Below, one piece after another: positions 31,676 through 34,242 of a stretch of DNA of 34,242 nucleotides. The first letter of the stretch is position 1. Each line of letters starts with the position of its first letter. The notes under the pieces were generated by a model. It had not been told where the DNA came from, did not search any database, and saw only the letters and a program-made list of their open reading frames with translations. Origin of the DNA: Bacteroidales bacterium (lineage in GTDB: Bacteria > Bacteroidota > Bacteroidia > Bacteroidales > Tenuifilaceae); NCBI GenBank assembly GCA_018056955.1, contig JAGPEQ010000005.1, positions 11,715-45,956 on the forward strand, in the 5' to 3' direction. Both the position numbers and the translations under genes were made by a program.

Positions 31676-34175
31676 ATTTTCGTTCTATTTCGTTGTTCAT
31701 GGGTGTTATATCAATACTCGTGTCGTAATCGCCCAGCAAATGCTTGCAGAAGTAATCGCCGGTAAGCCAGAAATGGTACTCGGTCATGTCGCCATAGCCA
31801 TGTCGCTGGCCAGGGTACATGAAGAAATCGAAACGTTTATTGGCCTTAATCAGAGCATTGGCAAGCCTAATGGTGTTTCCCGGATGAACGTTATTATCTA
31901 TTTCGCCAGTAGTAATAAGTAGATGCCCTTTAAGGTTCTTAGCAATTTCAGAGTTCTTATCGATGTTGTACTCAAACGTTACATTACCGGCCGTATCGGC
32001 AATTTCCTTAACGCCATGGTGTTTTTCACTCCACCAGCGGTTGTAGATGTTATTCTCGTGGTTGCCGGCATTAGCCACTCCAACCTTAAAGAAATCGGGG
32101 AAGGTTAGCATGGCTGCTGCAGTCATAAAACCGCCACCTGAATGGCCATGGATACCCACACGGTTAATATCAATATATTTATGTCGATATGCCAACTGCT
32201 CAGTAGCAGCCTTTTTATCCGCTAAGCCATAGTTGCGCAGGTTGCCATAGCCATAGTTATGATACCACTTTGAACGAGCAGGGTGTCCACCCCGATTACC
32301 AACGGTAATAACTATAAATCCGAACTGGGCCAGCCTATCGGTTCTATCCATTCGTGCGGAGAACGACTTATTCACCGCCTCGGTCTGTGGGCCAGGGTAC
32401 ACGTAAAGGATAATGGGGTATTGTTTAGTAGAATCGAAATCGAAAGGTTTGTACATTACGCCATACAAATCGGTAATGCCATCGGCAGCTTTAACGGTAA
32501 ATGGCTCGGGGAATTTGTAGCCAGCCTCGAATAGCAGTGTTAAATCAGCCTTTTCAAGGAAAAGTAAATCGTTGCCCTGATTATCAATCAATTTGGACTC
32601 CGGAATAGTATTAACCCGCGAATAGTTGTTCACTATATACTGCTGATTATCGTCCATGCTGATGGAATGGTCAAAATTACCCTTATTCAGCAGCCTTAGG
32701 CCAGTACCATCAATACCGATCCGATACAGATGAAGGTAGTATGGATCCTCATTGGGTTCACGTCCATTTGCGGTGAAGAACAGCGTTTTGGTGGTTTCGT
32801 TGTAGCCAACAAGGCGCTCGCAATGGAATGGTCCACTGGTTATCTGCCTTATGAGATTTCCCTGGTTATCGTACAGGTAAAAATGCCCCCAACCATCGCG
32901 CTCCGACCAGTGAATAATCTCTTTTTCATTATTAATCAACGCAATGCCATTGAAATCGATATAAGTGTTTAAGCGCTCCTCTATAACCGTTTTAACCTCA
33001 CCTGTTTTAATATCAACATAGCAAACATCAATCCGCTTGAGGTCGCGCGATGTACGCTGGAAGTAGAGCCTATCGTTGTACTTGGAGAGCCATCGGGTTG
33101 GGACATAGTCATCGTCGCGTTCACTGGCCAATCGACGGTAATTCAGGATTGAAACATCCTGATCCTTAAATGCTTTGATATCGGGTTTTATCACCTTATC
33201 CCTATTATTCATATCAAAAACGAGTATCTCGTCCTGTGGGGCTTCCTTTTCACCTGGCATGTGGTACTTATAGGTTTCCAGGGTTGGCCTGGGATTGCTA
33301 AGAGTCTTGATCACCCATAAATCCTTAACCTTACGCTGGTCGGTACGAACCATGGCGAAGTAACGCGAGTCGTGCGACCATGTAATGTAAGCTGGCTTAC
33401 GGTTGTCCTTATTCTTTACCTCCTCTACATTATCCTCCTCCTTGGTATTATACCCGTAGCTATAGTACTTCTCACCATCAGTGGTTAGCTGATGCTCAAC
33501 AATGGTGGAATCCTTCTCGTTTTTCTTAGCTTTTTCGTAGTTCTCCTTGTCCATCCAGAATAGATTGTGGTTCTTGCTGTAAACCACATACTCGCCATTA
33601 GGCGATATATTTGCCCACTCAGGATTTTCCTTTGGTTTCTTATAATCGTCGAGCAGGGTTAGCTTGCGGGTGTTCAAATCGTACTCAAAGTAGTACGTTT
33701 TCTTGTCCTTTTTGGCCTTGGCTTTATCGTCCTTTTTCTGCTTCATGTCATTCTCCTCATCGTCGGTTTTATCTTCATCGACCAACGTGCTTTTCACCTC
33801 AAACTGAATGACAGTCTCGTTTTTAATGAACTTGATTTTTTGTATAGGTAGATGCTGCGCATCGAACGGCTCCTTGGTGAGCCTTGAGAGCTGAGCAGCC
33901 ATATCAACATTATCGAACAGCAACGACTTGCTCTTTTTTGCCGGATCAACTATGTAATAGCTTTTGCCCGAAGGGGTTTCGTAACTATACCAGAAACGCG
34001 TACTCTTCTTAAGCCAGTGGGCATCAACGCTGGTACTAAAAACCATTTTATCAATTTTTTTTGGCGAAAACCTGGCGGGCAGATCGTAATTAGCTTTAGT
34101 AACATGTACAGGTTGGCTAATCACAAGCAATACGTTTGCCATTACTGCCAATAGTAACAGAAAAAGCTTTTTCAT
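31674..34175 (-). CDS. S9-family prolyl oligopeptidase / DPP-like peptidase
   Basis: An 833-residue exported serine peptidase. It has a signal peptide (about 1-20), a long N-terminal propeller region including a highly charged Lys/Asp/Glu-rich insert at about residues 130-160 (DDEENDMKQKKDDKAKAKKD), and an alpha/beta-hydrolase domain with GIHGHSGGGFM (Ser679), GEIDNNVHPGN (Asp760) and GQRHGYGD (His792). It is related to, but distinct from, the DPP-IV at 22704: the Glu motif DW.YEEE is not evident, so it may be an oligopeptidase rather than a strict dipeptidyl peptidase. No gene is seen in the remaining 34176-34242. Confidence 0.88.
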   Translation of the reverse strand: MKKLFLLLLAVMANVLLVISQPVHVTKANYDLPARFSPKKIDKMVFSTSVDAHWLKKSTRFWYSYETPSGKSYYIVDPAKKSKSLLFDNVDMAAQLSRLTKEPFDAQHLPIQKIKFIKNETVIQFEVKSTLVDEDKTDDEENDMKQKKDDKAKAKKDKKTYYFEYDLNTRKLTLLDDYKKPKENPEWANISPNGEYVVYSKNHNLFWMDKENYEKAKKNEKDSTIVEHQLTTDGEKYYSYGYNTKEEDNVEEVKNKDNRKPAYITWSHDSRYFAMVRTDQRKVKDLWVIKTLSNPRPTLETYKYHMPGEKEAPQDEILVFDMNNRDKVIKPDIKAFKDQDVSILNYRRLASERDDDYVPTRWLSKYNDRLYFQRTSRDLKRIDVCYVDIKTGEVKTVIEERLNTYIDFNGIALINNEKEIIHWSERDGWGHFYLYDNQGNLIRQITSGPFHCERLVGYNETTKTLFFTANGREPNEDPYYLHLYRIGIDGTGLRLLNKGNFDHSISMDDNQQYIVNNYSRVNTIPESKLIDNQGNDLLFLEKADLTLLFEAGYKFPEPFTVKAADGITDLYGVMYKPFDFDSTKQYPIILYVYPGPQTEAVNKSFSARMDRTDRLAQFGFIVITVGNRGGHPARSKWYHNYGYGNLRNYGLADKKAATEQLAYRHKYIDINRVGIHGHSGGGFMTAAAMLTFPDFFKVGVANAGNHENNIYNRWWSEKHHGVKEIADTAGNVTFEYNIDKNSEIAKNLKGHLLITTGEIDNNVHPGNTIRLANALIKANKRFDFFMYPGQRHGYGDMTEYHFWLTGDYFCKHLLGDYDTSIDITPMNNEIERK

Positions 34176-34242
34176 GATTTTAGAGTTTTGGGTTGTTTTA
34201 CTAACTTTGATTACAACAGCTAAGCTGAGTTTAATTAAACTT

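Overview
The window looks like a Bacteroidota chromosome, most likely class Bacteroidia. Candidate promoters have the TAnnTTTG -7 box. Lipoproteins carry Bacteroidetes-type lipoboxes. Five proteins resemble the BF3164/TolB-like six-bladed propeller lipoproteins, and there are two S9 dipeptidyl-peptidase-like enzymes, a pyruvate phosphate dikinase and a stand-alone carboxyltransferase.

Layout. 1-890 holds no gene, only dispersed intergenic repeats and hairpins. 891-1622 (-) is a secreted metallo-beta-lactamase-fold hydrolase. Two Leu tRNA genes (1689-1772 and 2074-2160, -) are each preceded by an array in which the tRNA 5' end recurs about every 105 bp, folded into a hairpin. 2514-9809 (-) encodes two tandem RND permeases and their adaptor lipoprotein.

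9844-22480 (-) is the notable part: five consecutive, same-direction cassettes, named here U1 to U5 from low to high coordinate. Each is built as promoter/leader, small secreted Cys-rich peptide, intercistronic hairpin, six-bladed propeller lipoprotein, and thioredoxin-like CxxC membrane-anchored protein. The promoter/leader (about 175 bp) is almost identical in U2-U5 and decayed in U1. The U1 peptide gene is broken by two single-base shifts, and U1 runs directly into the RND genes. An IS1595-family element (16870-17661) sits at the end of U4, and about 300 bp of non-coding DNA is duplicated upstream of U3 and U4.

22704-24884 (-) is a dipeptidyl peptidase IV. 25163-27889 (+) is pyruvate phosphate dikinase with a strong terminator. 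27967-29782 (+) is an ankyrin-repeat/beta-barrel-like protein overlapping a small lipoprotein gene. 29920-31617 (+) is a biotin-dependent carboxyltransferase without a biotinyl domain. 31674-34175 (-) is a second S9 peptidase.

Working model (inference): the cassettes make families of exported, disulfide-bonded peptides. Each peptide would be paired with its own envelope propeller (binding partner) and thioredoxin-like protein (redox partner), all under one common promoter control. The RND system beside U1 may be the transport arm or simply a neighbour. No function has been shown for such a system from this sequence alone.
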